Below are positions 36,271 through 47,567 of a stretch of DNA of 64,000 bases, piece by piece. The notes beneath the pieces were generated by a model. That model was not told the origin of the DNA. It searched no databases and was given only the letters and a program-made list of their open reading frames with translations. Location: contig LSRY02000065.1 in NCBI GenBank assembly GCA_001643675.2, forward strand, positions 1 through 64,000. Direction: 5' to 3'. Each line of letters opens with the position of its first letter. The first letter of the stretch is position 1. The translations under genes were made by a program, and so were the position numbers. This stretch comes from Monocercomonoides exilis. Lineage: Eukaryota > Preaxostyla > Oxymonadida > Polymastigidae.

Positions 36271-39200
36271 ATGAATCTTCATTTCCTTCTTTTAGCATAC
36301 ACACTCCTTATTATTCCATCGAAAATCCAAAACGAGCAAATAAATCCACATTTTAAAAGCAAAGATATAAGTGCTTTGCTGAACTTGGATAATTGTCAAT
36401 CTGATTCACATCAAAGCAGATCTGGAAATGCACTTAATCCTACAAGAATTGAAAAACAATGGATAATCAATCAGAATGCCATTTCTGAAGTGAAAGAGTA
36501 TCAGCAAACTTCATCAATTGTCTTATATCCATTATTTGCAGTATACAACTCCACGCTCAAATTCAAAAGAATCACAACTGAATTACTTTCTTCGCCATTT
36601 GTGCTCGCAGCAAGAAACTCAACCGTGGAACTTGATTCTTGCATTTCACAACAAAAATCTGTTTCGCCGTTTCATCTTGAAAGCAGGTCAATCTGCTTCA
36701 CAAACATGACTTTGATCCAACAAAAGAATATGAACCCCTCCAGTCTCATATTTTCATCTGATGATTCCAATTCAGCCATTTTAAGCAATTCCATCATCAC
36801 AGATCTTTCTATTTCATCTTCTGAAAATTTTCTTTTGTCAGGAAAGTGCAAAAGTGAGCAGATTCATGATTGTGCCTTCAGGAACATGTCTGTGAAATAT
36901 GACAAGAAAAGTGATTATCAGATGGACCATTCATGCTTGTTGAGTTCAATGGAGAACTGTTTTATTTATTCGTGTGTGAATGTATTTGAAGGAGGAATTT
37001 CAAGTGGATCTTTTTCTTCACAAGAATTTGTCTGTAGAAACACAACTACATGCAATGGGAAAAGAGAAATGAATGCACTTGAGAAAAAAGAACGAATGGA
37101 CACAACAGAAGGCCAATCGTTTTTATTGTGCGAATGGGTTGACTGCACAGCACCCCAAGGAGGAGCTCTTTATGTTCATGAAAATGAAAATACCATTTTG
37201 ACAGTTGAGAATTCTTCTTTCACAAGGTGCAAAGCTTCTTCAACAAGAGGCGGAGGGATATTTGCTTTGAAAATCTCCGAATGCATTGTGCTACACACAA
37301 CATTCGTCCAGTGTTCTGCAGCTGCAACCCCGGATTATGGTGGTGGCGCAATAACGATAGAAAATATAAATATTCAGCCAATTGTTGATGATTGCTCTTT
37401 TCACAGCTGTTTCTCCGGAAACGACGGAGGTGCAATTGAACTCAGTTTGTCGAAAACAGAAAAACAGAAAAAATGTATTATTAATTCGCATTTTGATTGC
37501 TGTCGATGCAATAGTTCTTCAAATGGTGCAGGAGGTGCAATTATACATTGGAATCCTGCGGAAATAGTTGTTATTTCAAACTGCCAATTCTGCAATTGCA
37601 TTTCAATGTGTGGAGGAGGTGCTGTTTGCCAATATATAAATGCAAACAATTATGGAATATTACTTTATTACTGCTTTTTCCACAATAATACATGCAAAAA
37701 AGGTGGGCATGACATTGTTCTTCAGGGGTCAACAGAAAACAATATTCATTCAAGCTGTTGCACAACAAGACAAACAGAAAACAGAGTGAGCACAAATTAC
37801 TATTCTGCTGTTGATAAAAGCGAATGGCTTCGAAACGATTTTGGAAGAACCAGATTTGTCTCATCAACTGATTCACAACCAAAAGGCATCGACACATATG
37901 CATGTGGGCTGGATAAATCTTATCCATGCAGCACGATCAGCCGTTGCCTCACACAACTCATTCCAGACTTGGTTCCCAATGTCGAGGTATCTTCGGGAAC
38001 GATTATCGAAACAAATGGTTTTGATTGCGGGATCAACACTTTCACTGTATATGGTCAAAGCAATATGAGTACAGAAATCCATACAGAATTTGAAGCATCT
38101 GGGCTGTCTCTATTTTCGGTTTCAACAGGCACATTGACTGCCAGAGACTTTGTTCTTGTGCATGACTCGGCTCATCCGAATAATCGTGGGTCAAGTCTGT
38201 TTGAGATAAGTGGAGCAGGAGGAATGAGGATCAGCAGACTGAACATATCTTTTGGGAGCAGACAATCAACAGAAACAGCATTTTCGACAGAACTGATCAA
38301 TGTTCAGAATGGGATGTTTCATATGGAACATGTGAACTGGGCAAAGACAATCTCCACAACTTCATTGTTTTCGCTTTCTTCAGCAAATGAAATTACATTG
38401 ACACTTTCCGAGTGTGCCTATGATGGGATTGAGAGAACAACGAGCGGAGCAGCAGTGATATCGTTTTCCAATGACAAGGCAAATGTTGATCTTAATTGTT
38501 GCATTTTTGAAGGATATGGAAGCAGAACATCGGCTGATGGGGGATCGATGATGCTGTGTGTTGGGAATGGAAATGAAGTGAAAGTGAAAGACGGATCTTT
38601 TGATGGGTGCTATTGCTCTGCAACATATGGATTTGGAGGAGGAATCCTTCTTCGATTGTTGAATGAAAATTCAGATTTCCTAATTTCTTCTTCCTTTGGC
38701 ACAAACACAGCCAAATGGGGAAATGATATCTTTGTCATTTCACCCAATCTGGAAGTGACCGCGAAGTCACAAAACATCACATGTGTGACAGATTCATTGG
38801 ATTCTCTTGAGAAGGTGAGAGGATATGACAATGGAAACAACAGTGTGGCTATCCCTCTGTGCATCTATCTCCTTCCCATTCCAGAAGAAATACATGTGAG
38901 CAATTCTGAGGCATCCAATCACTCACACTGTGGAATTGTCCAATTCCCTTGCTTGACAATGAAGCACTCCCTCACTCGTCAAACAGAAACAAAGAAAGTT
39001 GTTGTGAATGGAATGATTATGATGGGCGATGAATTGGCCTTTGCTGGACAGAAACATGAAATCCGAGGAAACAATGATCAAAGTGGTTGGACTGTCTCTA
39101 ATTCAAGTGAAACATCTAATTCATCGATGATAACAGCAAATGTTGAAACAGAATTGTCAAAACTCATCTTCTCTATTCCTCCTTCTCTTTCATCACACTC

Positions 39201-42200
39201 CACTTTCATATCATCTTCTTCATCATCAATGGCCATATCACGTTGTTCTTTAACTCTTCAAAATCCATCATCAGAATTGACATTTCTGTTTTTATCCGTT
39301 GAGTCTGGAACCTTGTATATTGATTCGTTTTCAGCTTCGTCAATTGATTTGAGTGCAAATCCATTGATCTCTTTGTCTGGAAGTGGAACAAATACAGAGT
39401 TGATAAACAATCAGTGGTTGAACATGACGAACTGCACTTTCACAGAAATAGAAAGAGCAACTGGAAATGGAGGTTGCATTTGCATTGACATCAGCAATGA
39501 TAACGGTGAAGGTGAGAGAGTTGATGTTACCGAATGTGTTTTTGATGGATGCTCTGTTTTGGCTGATGAAAGCAGAGGAGGGGCAATGTTTTCTCAGTTG
39601 AAAGGAAATATCAAATTAAATGTAATTTCTTGCGCATTCACAGGATGCACTGCACCAACTGGAGAGGAGAAATCTGGCTTTGGAGGAGGAATGGCACTGA
39701 AGTTGATTGATGATTATTCTTCGTTTGTAATCTCATCTCCAATTTTTGATTCTGATAAGCCGAATGTTGCAAGATATGGAAATGACCTGTTTGTTGAATC
39801 GCCAAACTTGACAAAGAGCATCACAAATGCCTCCCTTCCATTTATGACTGGGCATATGGAAGATATTTCGTTGGATTCAATGAGGGGCTTTGATGGGAGT
39901 GACACAACGAATGCCATTCCACTGGTCAATTTCTGGCGAGTGATTGGGTCAGAGATATTTATTGGGGGTGAAGGTTGCGATGTGTGTGTGTGTGGATTCT
40001 CAGATTATCCTTGTCTGTCGATGGATCATTCGTTGACAAGACTGCCAGAAGGAAACGAAAGGAATGTCAGCATCAAAGGAAAAGGGTATCTTCAGAAGAG
40101 TGTTGATGTGAGTGGAATATCAGTGAAATCGGATGAGAGCAGCATGTGCTCATTGGAATGTGTCTCATCGCTTGAAGGAGCAGAAGGAGCAGCAATGAAG
40201 ATTTGTGGCATCACAAATTTCGAGCTGATGAAGTTTGTGGTTCCATCATCCTTCGCAAGTGGATTCAATTATTTGATGCGTGTTGGATCAAGCGAGGGAT
40301 TGTTGACTGTGAAGGATTGTTCATTCACTAAAATGGAAGAAAGCGGAGAAAAAATAATCAGCTTTGGGTTGATCAAAGCAGATGAAGGTACAGTTGTGCT
40401 GGAATTGGTGACGATGCAATTATTGAACTTTTCGCAGGATGTTATTTTTGTGTTGCCAACAACGATTTTGAACATTAAAAACCTGACGATGAAGAATATT
40501 GAGCTGGACGGGGTAAGTGGATTGAGCACATCAAAGGGATCAGCTGGAAAGAAGAGAGGAAGCAATGAAGCAGAGAAAAACATTATTATTGAGTGGAGTT
40601 TGCTTGAAGAAGTGAGCCAAGACACAACAGATGATATTCCGATCATCAGAAATGACAATGATGATGAGCCATTGAAAATTGTGATTCGAAACACAACTAT
40701 GAAGAAGTGTGGAGGATCGAAATGTGGAAAGGGAGGAGGGATGTTTTGTGTGTTGAATGAGGAAGGAAGATTTGATTGCTCATTTTGCACGATTTCCGAG
40801 TGCTTCTGCTCGAGCACAGGAAGAGGTGGCTGGCTGTTTCTGGAATGCATCTCGACAGTTGAGCATCCTCTGAATTTTGTTCTCTCAAATATCACCTTCA
40901 AAGATAACTCTGCATTGAGAGGGAGAGATGTGTATGTGAGATGCCACTCAATTGAAACACAAATAGTTGAAGAGCAATTCTTGCTGGACTTCAGAGCACC
41001 TTTTGTGAAGGAGCTTGCAATGTGGGGCTGCACAACAGATTCATTTGTGGGAGAAGAAGATCTTCTGCTGAGGGTTGTGAAATACCAGAGCGAGACGATA
41101 TTTGTGTCTTATGCTGATGAAAACGCAACAGATAGCAAGCAATGTGGAGAGTTGAGTGCGCCTTGTCAATCATTGGATATTGGAGTTCAACACATCATTC
41201 CTTCATCTTATTCGCAGCTGCTGATCTCGAAGGAAACGATCATCAATGGAAGATGCGAAGCGAAGGATGTGATCATCCGCTCACTTCAATCTCCCTCGGC
41301 TACTTTGGTTCATCTGAACTCAACAATAACCAACGAGGGAAGTCTTATCACAACTTCAGAGAAAGTTCGGATCGAAAGTGTTAAGTTTTCCTTTGGCAAG
41401 TCGTTTTCATATTCTGGAAGTTCTATTATCCATGAAGCAAATGGACAGCTTTCTCTTTCAATTGTTGATTTCTCTTCAGTTGTGGAGTCAAACAGCATTC
41501 CATCTGTTGCTCTCAACTCAACTTTGCTGAGCATTGCAAATGGAATTCTGCATGTTGACAACTGCTCAGTGTCACTCCTTTCGTTCAAGAAGTCAGCTTT
41601 TCTGCTAAATGGAGATGAGATTAACATCACAAATTTCAGACTGGAACAGATTAAGTCAACATCAAATGTATTTGAGATTGGGCAGTGCAAAGAAGTTGCA
41701 TTTAATTGGGTTGTGGCTGATGAAGTGAAGCTGTCTGAAGGATGCATCATTGCGATTCATGGTTCGAATTCAGGAGCTATTTCGATTGGAATATCCTCAT
41801 TCAAAAACTGTTCAAGGAATTCAGAAGGAACTTCCGTTCTTTCAGCATCTTCAACTTTTGCTCATTTTGTTCTTTCAAATTGCTCGTGTTCAAACTGTTA
41901 TTCCATTTCTGACAAAGGAAGCATTATGGAGATGAACAATGGAAGGAATATTTTGATGGATTTATGCCGATTTATTGGAGTTCTTGCGAAAGAAAGGGAA
42001 AGTGAGAATATGAATATAATAACAGATATCTGTCAATGGAATGGATCGCTTGTTCATTCAACGAATTCTTCATTGGTGATGAATTATGCAACAATGTTAA
42101 ATGCTTCATCAGGTGGATTATCCACATCTGCTGGTAATTTGACAATTGAGAAAGGAGAGTTTGAGAACAACAATCCATTCATTGAAAAATATCCATCAGT

Positions 42201-44028
42201 GAGAAGAAACATTCTCTGCACAGATTCTGCCTCACTGACAATTTCGAGCTTAAAAGGAGGAGATGGGTTGAAAGATAATTCTTCTCTTTGGATTTTGAAT
42301 GATGGATGCAATTTTGATGGAATTGTTTCCGAGAGGGCATCTTCATTCTTCATTCCAGTTCTGGAAAATGTTTCTGTGAATGAGAATGGCAGCAACATTT
42401 TTATCAAATTCAAGGGATCCCTTTTTGTGCCCTGTGAATTGTCATTCAGACTTGTGTATAAAACAGGAGATGTGGAGTTGGTTGAAACATATCAGTTTGA
42501 TGAAAACAGTTTTGTGTCTGAAGATGAAGTGATTGGAACAATCCCTTCAGAAAATATTTCTTCTATTGCAAATGAAACAGTGGTTTCTGTGATGATTCTG
42601 TATGGGAAGCAATTGGCTGCGACTTCTCCACAGATTCTGAAGAACAGAAGTGAATCCAAGGTGAATGGAGATGAAAGGATTTCTGAGGGAGGAAAAGAAA
42701 GAAAATCTTATTGGTTGCTCATTGTTATCATCCTTGTTGTGGTTTTGTTGATTGTTCTGATTGTTTCAATTATTGTTACAATAAGATGGAGAAAAGCTAA
42801 AAATGAGAACGAAGATCTGAGAGAGATTGTGAATGACAATATCAAAAAGGATCCAAAGCTGATTGAGATGATGACGATGGAGATGTCACCAGAGGAGCAG
42901 TGGAGGAGAGCCGAGAGGGAAGCCGAAAAGAAGAATGAAGAGAGGATAAAGAAGAGGGTGTATGCGAAAAGTTTGGGACATTCAGAATCGTCAGAGCATC
43001 TTCTATCTGAGAGTGGATCAACAGAATATATTCTGGGAAGAGACTCAGACAAGATCCCTCAATGGATGCTGGAGAAGGTTGAAGAAGAAGAGATTCAAAA
43101 GAGATCACCATCACCTTCCATTTCATCCACTTCAACAACTGATTCAGATTCCACATTTGTTCGAGGGGAAGATCTGTGCCCAACCACCTCATCGATGTCG
43201 AATCTGGTGGATGCAATGGCCTGTTCCTCACCACACGAAAAATTGATTGTGGATTTGAGGGATTCTCTTTTCATGCTGCTTCATGGGCTGAATAAGACAA
43301 AGGAGATGGCGATTGGCACATTGAAAGAAAGAGAACAAACAGCTGCTCAGATCCTGTTTTGGGTGGCTAATCTCGCTCTCCATTCGTTTGATGAAATGGA
43401 AAATTCACTCCAATCATTGGCCAATCTGAGTCCTCACGTTGTGTTGTTCTCAGAACACATGGTGATCTGCATTGTGATGCATTCTGACTTATTGTCAGAT
43501 GATGATTCAGATTCATCCTCCATCTCATCATCAACAGTTGTAACATCTGCCAGTGACGATGATGATAGTGACTCCCTTCCCTCATCTGCATTTGAAGAGG
43601 ACGAGGATGCCTTCAGAAAGGAGTGCCTGAGGTGGAAGGCGCCAGAGCTGCAGATGAACAAGAAGATGGGGGCGACAAAGGAGTCGGTGGTATTCTCGAT
43701 TGGGATGATGGTGTGGGAGTGTGTGACGCTGGAGATCCCGTTTGGGGAGTATGAGGGCGTGGTGGCAGGGCAGAAGATAGTGAATGGGGAGCGGCCGAAG
43801 GTGGAGAAGATGGGAGGGAGCAGTCTTCGGGAGTTGGAGGAGAAGTGTGTGGTGCAGGGGTGGGATGAGCGGGTGACATTGGGGGATGTGAAGCGGGAGC
43901 TGTTCATGAAGATCCCGATGGGGTCGATGTTTGTGACGGCATCAGACGCGTTGGATATTGGAGATGGATCGAGATGTGAAGGGGCAGACAGCGAAGACAC
44001 AGATGGGAGCTTCACTCGGATTGAATGA
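36271..44028 (+). CDS. Giant type I surface protein, beta-helix ectodomain and cytosolic pseudokinase tail
   Basis: A single uninterrupted 2585-codon frame. Residues 1-~20 (MNLHFLLLAYTLLIIPSKIQ) form a signal peptide. The ectodomain is rich in Ser/Asn/Cys/Gly with GGG turns (SRGGGIFAL, GFGGGMALKL) typical of right-handed parallel beta-helices. A CG...PC motif recurs at about residues 545, 888, 1240 and 1626, defining four repeats of ~350-390 aa. One TM helix (~2147-2172, LLIVIILVVVLLIVLIVSII) is followed by basic residues. The cytosolic part (2173-2585) has an acidic/Ser linker and a kinase-like C-lobe: LSPHVVLF in place of the HRD-loop region, RWKAPEL (APE motif, ~2453), FSIGMMVWECVTLEIPFGEY and GERP. 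VAIK, HRD and DFG are absent, so it is a pseudokinase. A likely receptor or adhesin; the ligand is unknown. Two pseudogene relatives flank it at 17.5 and 61.8 kb. Confidence 0.92.
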   Translation: MNLHFLLLAYTLLIIPSKIQNEQINPHFKSKDISALLNLDNCQSDSHQSRSGNALNPTRIEKQWIINQNAISEVKEYQQTSSIVLYPLFAVYNSTLKFKRITTELLSSPFVLAARNSTVELDSCISQQKSVSPFHLESRSICFTNMTLIQQKNMNPSSLIFSSDDSNSAILSNSIITDLSISSSENFLLSGKCKSEQIHDCAFRNMSVKYDKKSDYQMDHSCLLSSMENCFIYSCVNVFEGGISSGSFSSQEFVCRNTTTCNGKREMNALEKKERMDTTEGQSFLLCEWVDCTAPQGGALYVHENENTILTVENSSFTRCKASSTRGGGIFALKISECIVLHTTFVQCSAAATPDYGGGAITIENINIQPIVDDCSFHSCFSGNDGGAIELSLSKTEKQKKCIINSHFDCCRCNSSSNGAGGAIIHWNPAEIVVISNCQFCNCISMCGGGAVCQYINANNYGILLYYCFFHNNTCKKGGHDIVLQGSTENNIHSSCCTTRQTENRVSTNYYSAVDKSEWLRNDFGRTRFVSSTDSQPKGIDTYACGLDKSYPCSTISRCLTQLIPDLVPNVEVSSGTIIETNGFDCGINTFTVYGQSNMSTEIHTEFEASGLSLFSVSTGTLTARDFVLVHDSAHPNNRGSSLFEISGAGGMRISRLNISFGSRQSTETAFSTELINVQNGMFHMEHVNWAKTISTTSLFSLSSANEITLTLSECAYDGIERTTSGAAVISFSNDKANVDLNCCIFEGYGSRTSADGGSMMLCVGNGNEVKVKDGSFDGCYCSATYGFGGGILLRLLNENSDFLISSSFGTNTAKWGNDIFVISPNLEVTAKSQNITCVTDSLDSLEKVRGYDNGNNSVAIPLCIYLLPIPEEIHVSNSEASNHSHCGIVQFPCLTMKHSLTRQTETKKVVVNGMIMMGDELAFAGQKHEIRGNNDQSGWTVSNSSETSNSSMITANVETELSKLIFSIPPSLSSHSTFISSSSSSMAISRCSLTLQNPSSELTFLFLSVESGTLYIDSFSASSIDLSANPLISLSGSGTNTELINNQWLNMTNCTFTEIERATGNGGCICIDISNDNGEGERVDVTECVFDGCSVLADESRGGAMFSQLKGNIKLNVISCAFTGCTAPTGEEKSGFGGGMALKLIDDYSSFVISSPIFDSDKPNVARYGNDLFVESPNLTKSITNASLPFMTGHMEDISLDSMRGFDGSDTTNAIPLVNFWRVIGSEIFIGGEGCDVCVCGFSDYPCLSMDHSLTRLPEGNERNVSIKGKGYLQKSVDVSGISVKSDESSMCSLECVSSLEGAEGAAMKICGITNFELMKFVVPSSFASGFNYLMRVGSSEGLLTVKDCSFTKMEESGEKIISFGLIKADEGTVVLELVTMQLLNFSQDVIFVLPTTILNIKNLTMKNIELDGVSGLSTSKGSAGKKRGSNEAEKNIIIEWSLLEEVSQDTTDDIPIIRNDNDDEPLKIVIRNTTMKKCGGSKCGKGGGMFCVLNEEGRFDCSFCTISECFCSSTGRGGWLFLECISTVEHPLNFVLSNITFKDNSALRGRDVYVRCHSIETQIVEEQFLLDFRAPFVKELAMWGCTTDSFVGEEDLLLRVVKYQSETIFVSYADENATDSKQCGELSAPCQSLDIGVQHIIPSSYSQLLISKETIINGRCEAKDVIIRSLQSPSATLVHLNSTITNEGSLITTSEKVRIESVKFSFGKSFSYSGSSIIHEANGQLSLSIVDFSSVVESNSIPSVALNSTLLSIANGILHVDNCSVSLLSFKKSAFLLNGDEINITNFRLEQIKSTSNVFEIGQCKEVAFNWVVADEVKLSEGCIIAIHGSNSGAISIGISSFKNCSRNSEGTSVLSASSTFAHFVLSNCSCSNCYSISDKGSIMEMNNGRNILMDLCRFIGVLAKERESENMNIITDICQWNGSLVHSTNSSLVMNYATMLNASSGGLSTSAGNLTIEKGEFENNNPFIEKYPSVRRNILCTDSASLTISSLKGGDGLKDNSSLWILNDGCNFDGIVSERASSFFIPVLENVSVNENGSNIFIKFKGSLFVPCELSFRLVYKTGDVELVETYQFDENSFVSEDEVIGTIPSENISSIANETVVSVMILYGKQLAATSPQILKNRSESKVNGDERISEGGKERKSYWLLIVIILVVVLLIVLIVSIIVTIRWRKAKNENEDLREIVNDNIKKDPKLIEMMTMEMSPEEQWRRAEREAEKKNEERIKKRVYAKSLGHSESSEHLLSESGSTEYILGRDSDKIPQWMLEKVEEEEIQKRSPSPSISSTSTTDSDSTFVRGEDLCPTTSSMSNLVDAMACSSPHEKLIVDLRDSLFMLLHGLNKTKEMAIGTLKEREQTAAQILFWVANLALHSFDEMENSLQSLANLSPHVVLFSEHMVICIVMHSDLLSDDDSDSSSISSSTVVTSASDDDDSDSLPSSAFEEDEDAFRKECLRWKAPELQMNKKMGATKESVVFSIGMMVWECVTLEIPFGEYEGVVAGQKIVNGERPKVEKMGGSSLRELEEKCVVQGWDERVTLGDVKRELFMKIPMGSMFVTASDALDIGDGSRCEGADSEDTDGSFTRIE

Positions 44029-44976
44029 AACGATGATTTTATTTATTTTTTATTTTTTGAGAAATGCATTTGAGAAGCCTGGGGAATTGAAAAGTGGAGA
44101 TGGGAGAATGTTAGATGAGAAAAATTGAGTGCTTGCTTGAAAGTTATTCCTTCCTTTGTTTATGACTCGTTAGGAAGAAAACTGCATTGCCAATCGGATT
44201 CATGCTTTCGGGAGTGGATTGTCATTCACTGCATTCTTCGTCCTGAGCCATGATGAGGCTTTCTCTTTCTTCCTTTGGACAACTGGAGTTTTCCCAATCT
44301 GCACACAACTGGTGATTTCTGTTTCAAATTCAGTTTTATTGGGACATTCTTTTTTCGTTCACATTTGTGATTTTGAACAGTTAATTTTTCTTTCTCATAG
44401 TTAGAATGCAGAATGGGGGGATGGAAGTCATCTCTGTTATCTGTTAGAAATTTAGTTTGGCAAAGGAAAAGAGAACAATGCATTCATTCAAATTGGACTT
44501 TTTTGATGTCGTGAATGGTATTTTCTTTTCTTCTTTTCATAAACAATCTCAAAATGCTTTGAAATTTTGATCATTTAACAATTATTAAAAAAAGAAAATA
44601 TGAAATTTTTGCTATTCTGAATATTTTTCATTGAAGAACATAATCAAACGAACAACAAAAGAAAAATGGAGATATTTCCCTCCTCCAAATGCAAGAATTT
44701 TATTCCATTTGAAGAAAATTTTCTCATTTTATGAAATAAACAAAGAATTGTCCAAACTTATTCTGAAATTTTTTCTTGATAATTCTTGTATTCACACACA
44801 CTCACTCACTCAAAATATTTATATATATGTACTGAAAATTTTTGAAATTGAGTAAAAAAATAAAATAAAAACCAGATAAACAAAGTTCATAAAGTTAAAA
44901 AATTTTTGACCGATTTATGAAATCAGTTGGAAACAAATAATTATTTAATTATTGATCATATCACAAAAAGAATTTC
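44029..44976. other. Intergenic spacer
   Basis: About 950 nt of AT-rich sequence between the surface-protein gene and the coiled-coil gene, both on the plus strand. No gene, repeat or RNA feature recognised. Confidence 0.5.
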
Positions 44977-45800
44977 ATGGAGAATGATGAGCCTCATCTC
45001 ACCACTCCAAGCGAGCTTGTTGGCGATGTTAAGCATTTGGATGACTTGAAAGAGGAAATAGATAAAGAATTTCTTGCATTTTCCGCAGAAATGTATCGAC
45101 GCGGAAAATTACTTATTAAATTGCACGAAGCTGTATTATTGGAAAATTTACGAAAACAGCAAATGCTAGAAAAAATAAAGAATCTGTTTGAATCATTGAC
45201 GGAATTGACAAAATTGGAGGTTCGAATGAATACGATTGAATATAATTTTGTATTTTTTTAATTCTGAAGAGTTCTCTTGAACAATTTCGTGGAGCAAAAG
45301 ATCTGAAAATTGTATGCACCTTTATTCATTTGTTTTTATCAAACTTTTTCATTGCAATATTTTCAGTTAGAAAGTGAAATAAGAGATATTCGCTCTCAAC
45401 TTGATCATCAGAAAGAAATACTAAGAAAAATGGAGCTAGATGCTGATAAAGTCAAATTTGATACAGTTTTGCGGATTATTATTATTATTTTAATGCAAAA
45501 TTGGCGATTACGTTTCTTTCAAATAGACCCGAAAATTTCAAGATGAAATCAAACCAAAGAAAGTGGAATTGACAAAAAGCCTGACTGAGCTACAGGTTTA
45601 TTTATATTTTTTTTATTTTTATATTATTATTATTATTTATTGAATACACAATTTTATATTTTTTGTGCAATTTAATATCAAACCACTTTGCTGGCAAGGA
45701 ATGTACAACATTACTTGAACAAAAGCAAAAAGAATTGATAACTGCACAATTGCGTTTTACACGTTCATTGGCGCAAATTGCACTTGGGCAAGCTCATTAA
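44977..45800 (+). CDS. Coiled-coil protein, 184 aa, five exons
   Basis: Exons 44977-45219, 45270-45311, 45367-45465, 45527-45595 and 45699-45800; all four introns (50, 55, 61 and 103 nt) are phase 0. Donors are GTTCGA, GTATGC, GTTTTG and GTTTAT. Apart from a short acidic N-terminus (MENDEPHLTTPSELV) the protein is one long heptad-like helix: EEIDKEFLAFSAEMYRRGK, LESEIRDIRSQLDHQKEIL, KKVELTKSLTELQECTTLL and KQKELITAQLRFTRSL. It has no TM or catalytic motif. It could be a subunit of a tethering, centrosomal or kinetochore complex, but I do not recognise a family. It is convergent with the GAA1 gene, the stop codons lying 115 bp apart. Confidence 0.85.
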
Positions 45801-45915
45801 GCACAAATTCAAGATGATTTTTATATCTTTTGTGATTATTTTTTCGTTTTTCTTTTTCTTTCTTAAAAAACAAAAAGAAATTGAAGGTCAGTACACCAAA
45901 AATTCGTTTATTTAA

Positions 45916-46185
45916 CTAAAAATATGTCAAAAGAGAAACAATCCAAGAAAAAAGGAAAATGTAACAGAGAAAGAAAAAGTGTGGTGTATATGAATTGCTT
46001 GCCAGACTTATGGAGCGAACAAGAAATGAATGAATTATACAAAAATAGGATTGAACAGAATATGTTGGGATCCCTCTGAATGAAGTGACAACGAATAATA
46101 TGGCCAATGGAAGAAATATTAGGCAAAAAGCCTGAAGTTCATGAAAAGAAAAAGAAAAAGAGGGAGATAAATTCAACACGTTTAA

Positions 46186-46236
<51 letters not shown>

Positions 46237-47520
46237 AAAAATATCGTTATTTGAAAAATAGAAAGAAATGAGAATTTGAAAAAAAGAAAAAAGTTAATAA
46301 AATAGTAAACCTTGACGAACGAAATGCAAACAGATTGACCAGGTGAGCGAGCAAATGCCGTGCATAGAAATATGTACAAGGCAGACAGGAGCCAAAGATG
46401 AGGTGTTTGATAAGAAAACAGACTGGAAATGACGCAAATCGTCAAGAAAAGCGAAGAAGTCAGAAGAGAACGAGTGAGAGGATACTTGATTGAAGTGAAC
46501 ATCAAACAGCGAAAAGCAAAAACAGATAAAACAACTGCGGAAAAGGAAAGGAAAAGGAACGAAGTTGCAGCTGACTCAAAGGAAGTATGTGGAAAGTGGA
46601 AAGCATTCAACAATGGTATATCTGTTTTTTTGTCAGATTCAACTGTTTGGCGGGCAATGAACAGAGGAATGCCGAATGTGAGAGAGACGGTGAAGAGAAG
46701 AAATGAGTGCGAAAAGAAAAACATCTGAATATCCTTTGTGATTGACGAAGGAACTGAAGTGGAGGAATGTTGGTGTGATTTGGAAGTGCCTTGCAACTTA
46801 GCAGATGAAATGTTGCTTTTTTGGTTGTGCTCTTCTTCTTCTTTCTCGCTGCTTGCAATGCATTGATTACAGAGTTGTTGCATTGGAACGAGACAAGCCT
46901 GATTTATAAATGAGTTTGTTAAATTAACAAATTGAGCAAAGAAGACAAAGACGTAAAAGATGGTGCAGTTTTTTTTTGAAATTTGAAATTTTCACTTTAA
47001 ACAACAGCAACAATGAAGGTGTTGACACACTGAAAAAATGAGGAATAAGAGTGGAACGACAAAAAACAGTGCAATCCCAGCCAAAGAAAGATAACTATCC
47101 GAATCAGGCGACGAAATAGCGAAAAAAATAGGATCATTTTTGAAGAATCTTGTGTCCATCAAATCCATCGAACGGAGGAGATTCATCATTGTACTGTTTA
47201 CCAGTTCATTTTGTCACAGCAATATTTTTTTTGTTCATTCGAAATACAAATCATTCAATTATTGTGCATAAGCAATAAAAATATTAGAGAGAATGAAAAA
47301 TTTTAATTAATTCAAATAAAATGCAAACCATCCGCATGATTGAATGTGATACAAACGCTCATCTCGTTCAAATCTATTGATGCTTCTTTTTAAATTTTCT
47401 GGTTCAGATTCATCTCTCTTTCCTAGAAACCATACATGATTTGCACCAATTCTAAATGTCAATATAAAGCAAAGCAATTCATTTATTGTTAAAGCATTAA
47501 TCACGCAGTAACAACAACAA

Positions 47521-47567
<47 letters not shown>

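Noticed and set aside
42084-44015. Minus-strand ORFs of 109-193 codons opposite the surface-protein gene
   Set aside because: Antisense shadows created by the Ser/Glu-rich and GC-rich coding sequence.
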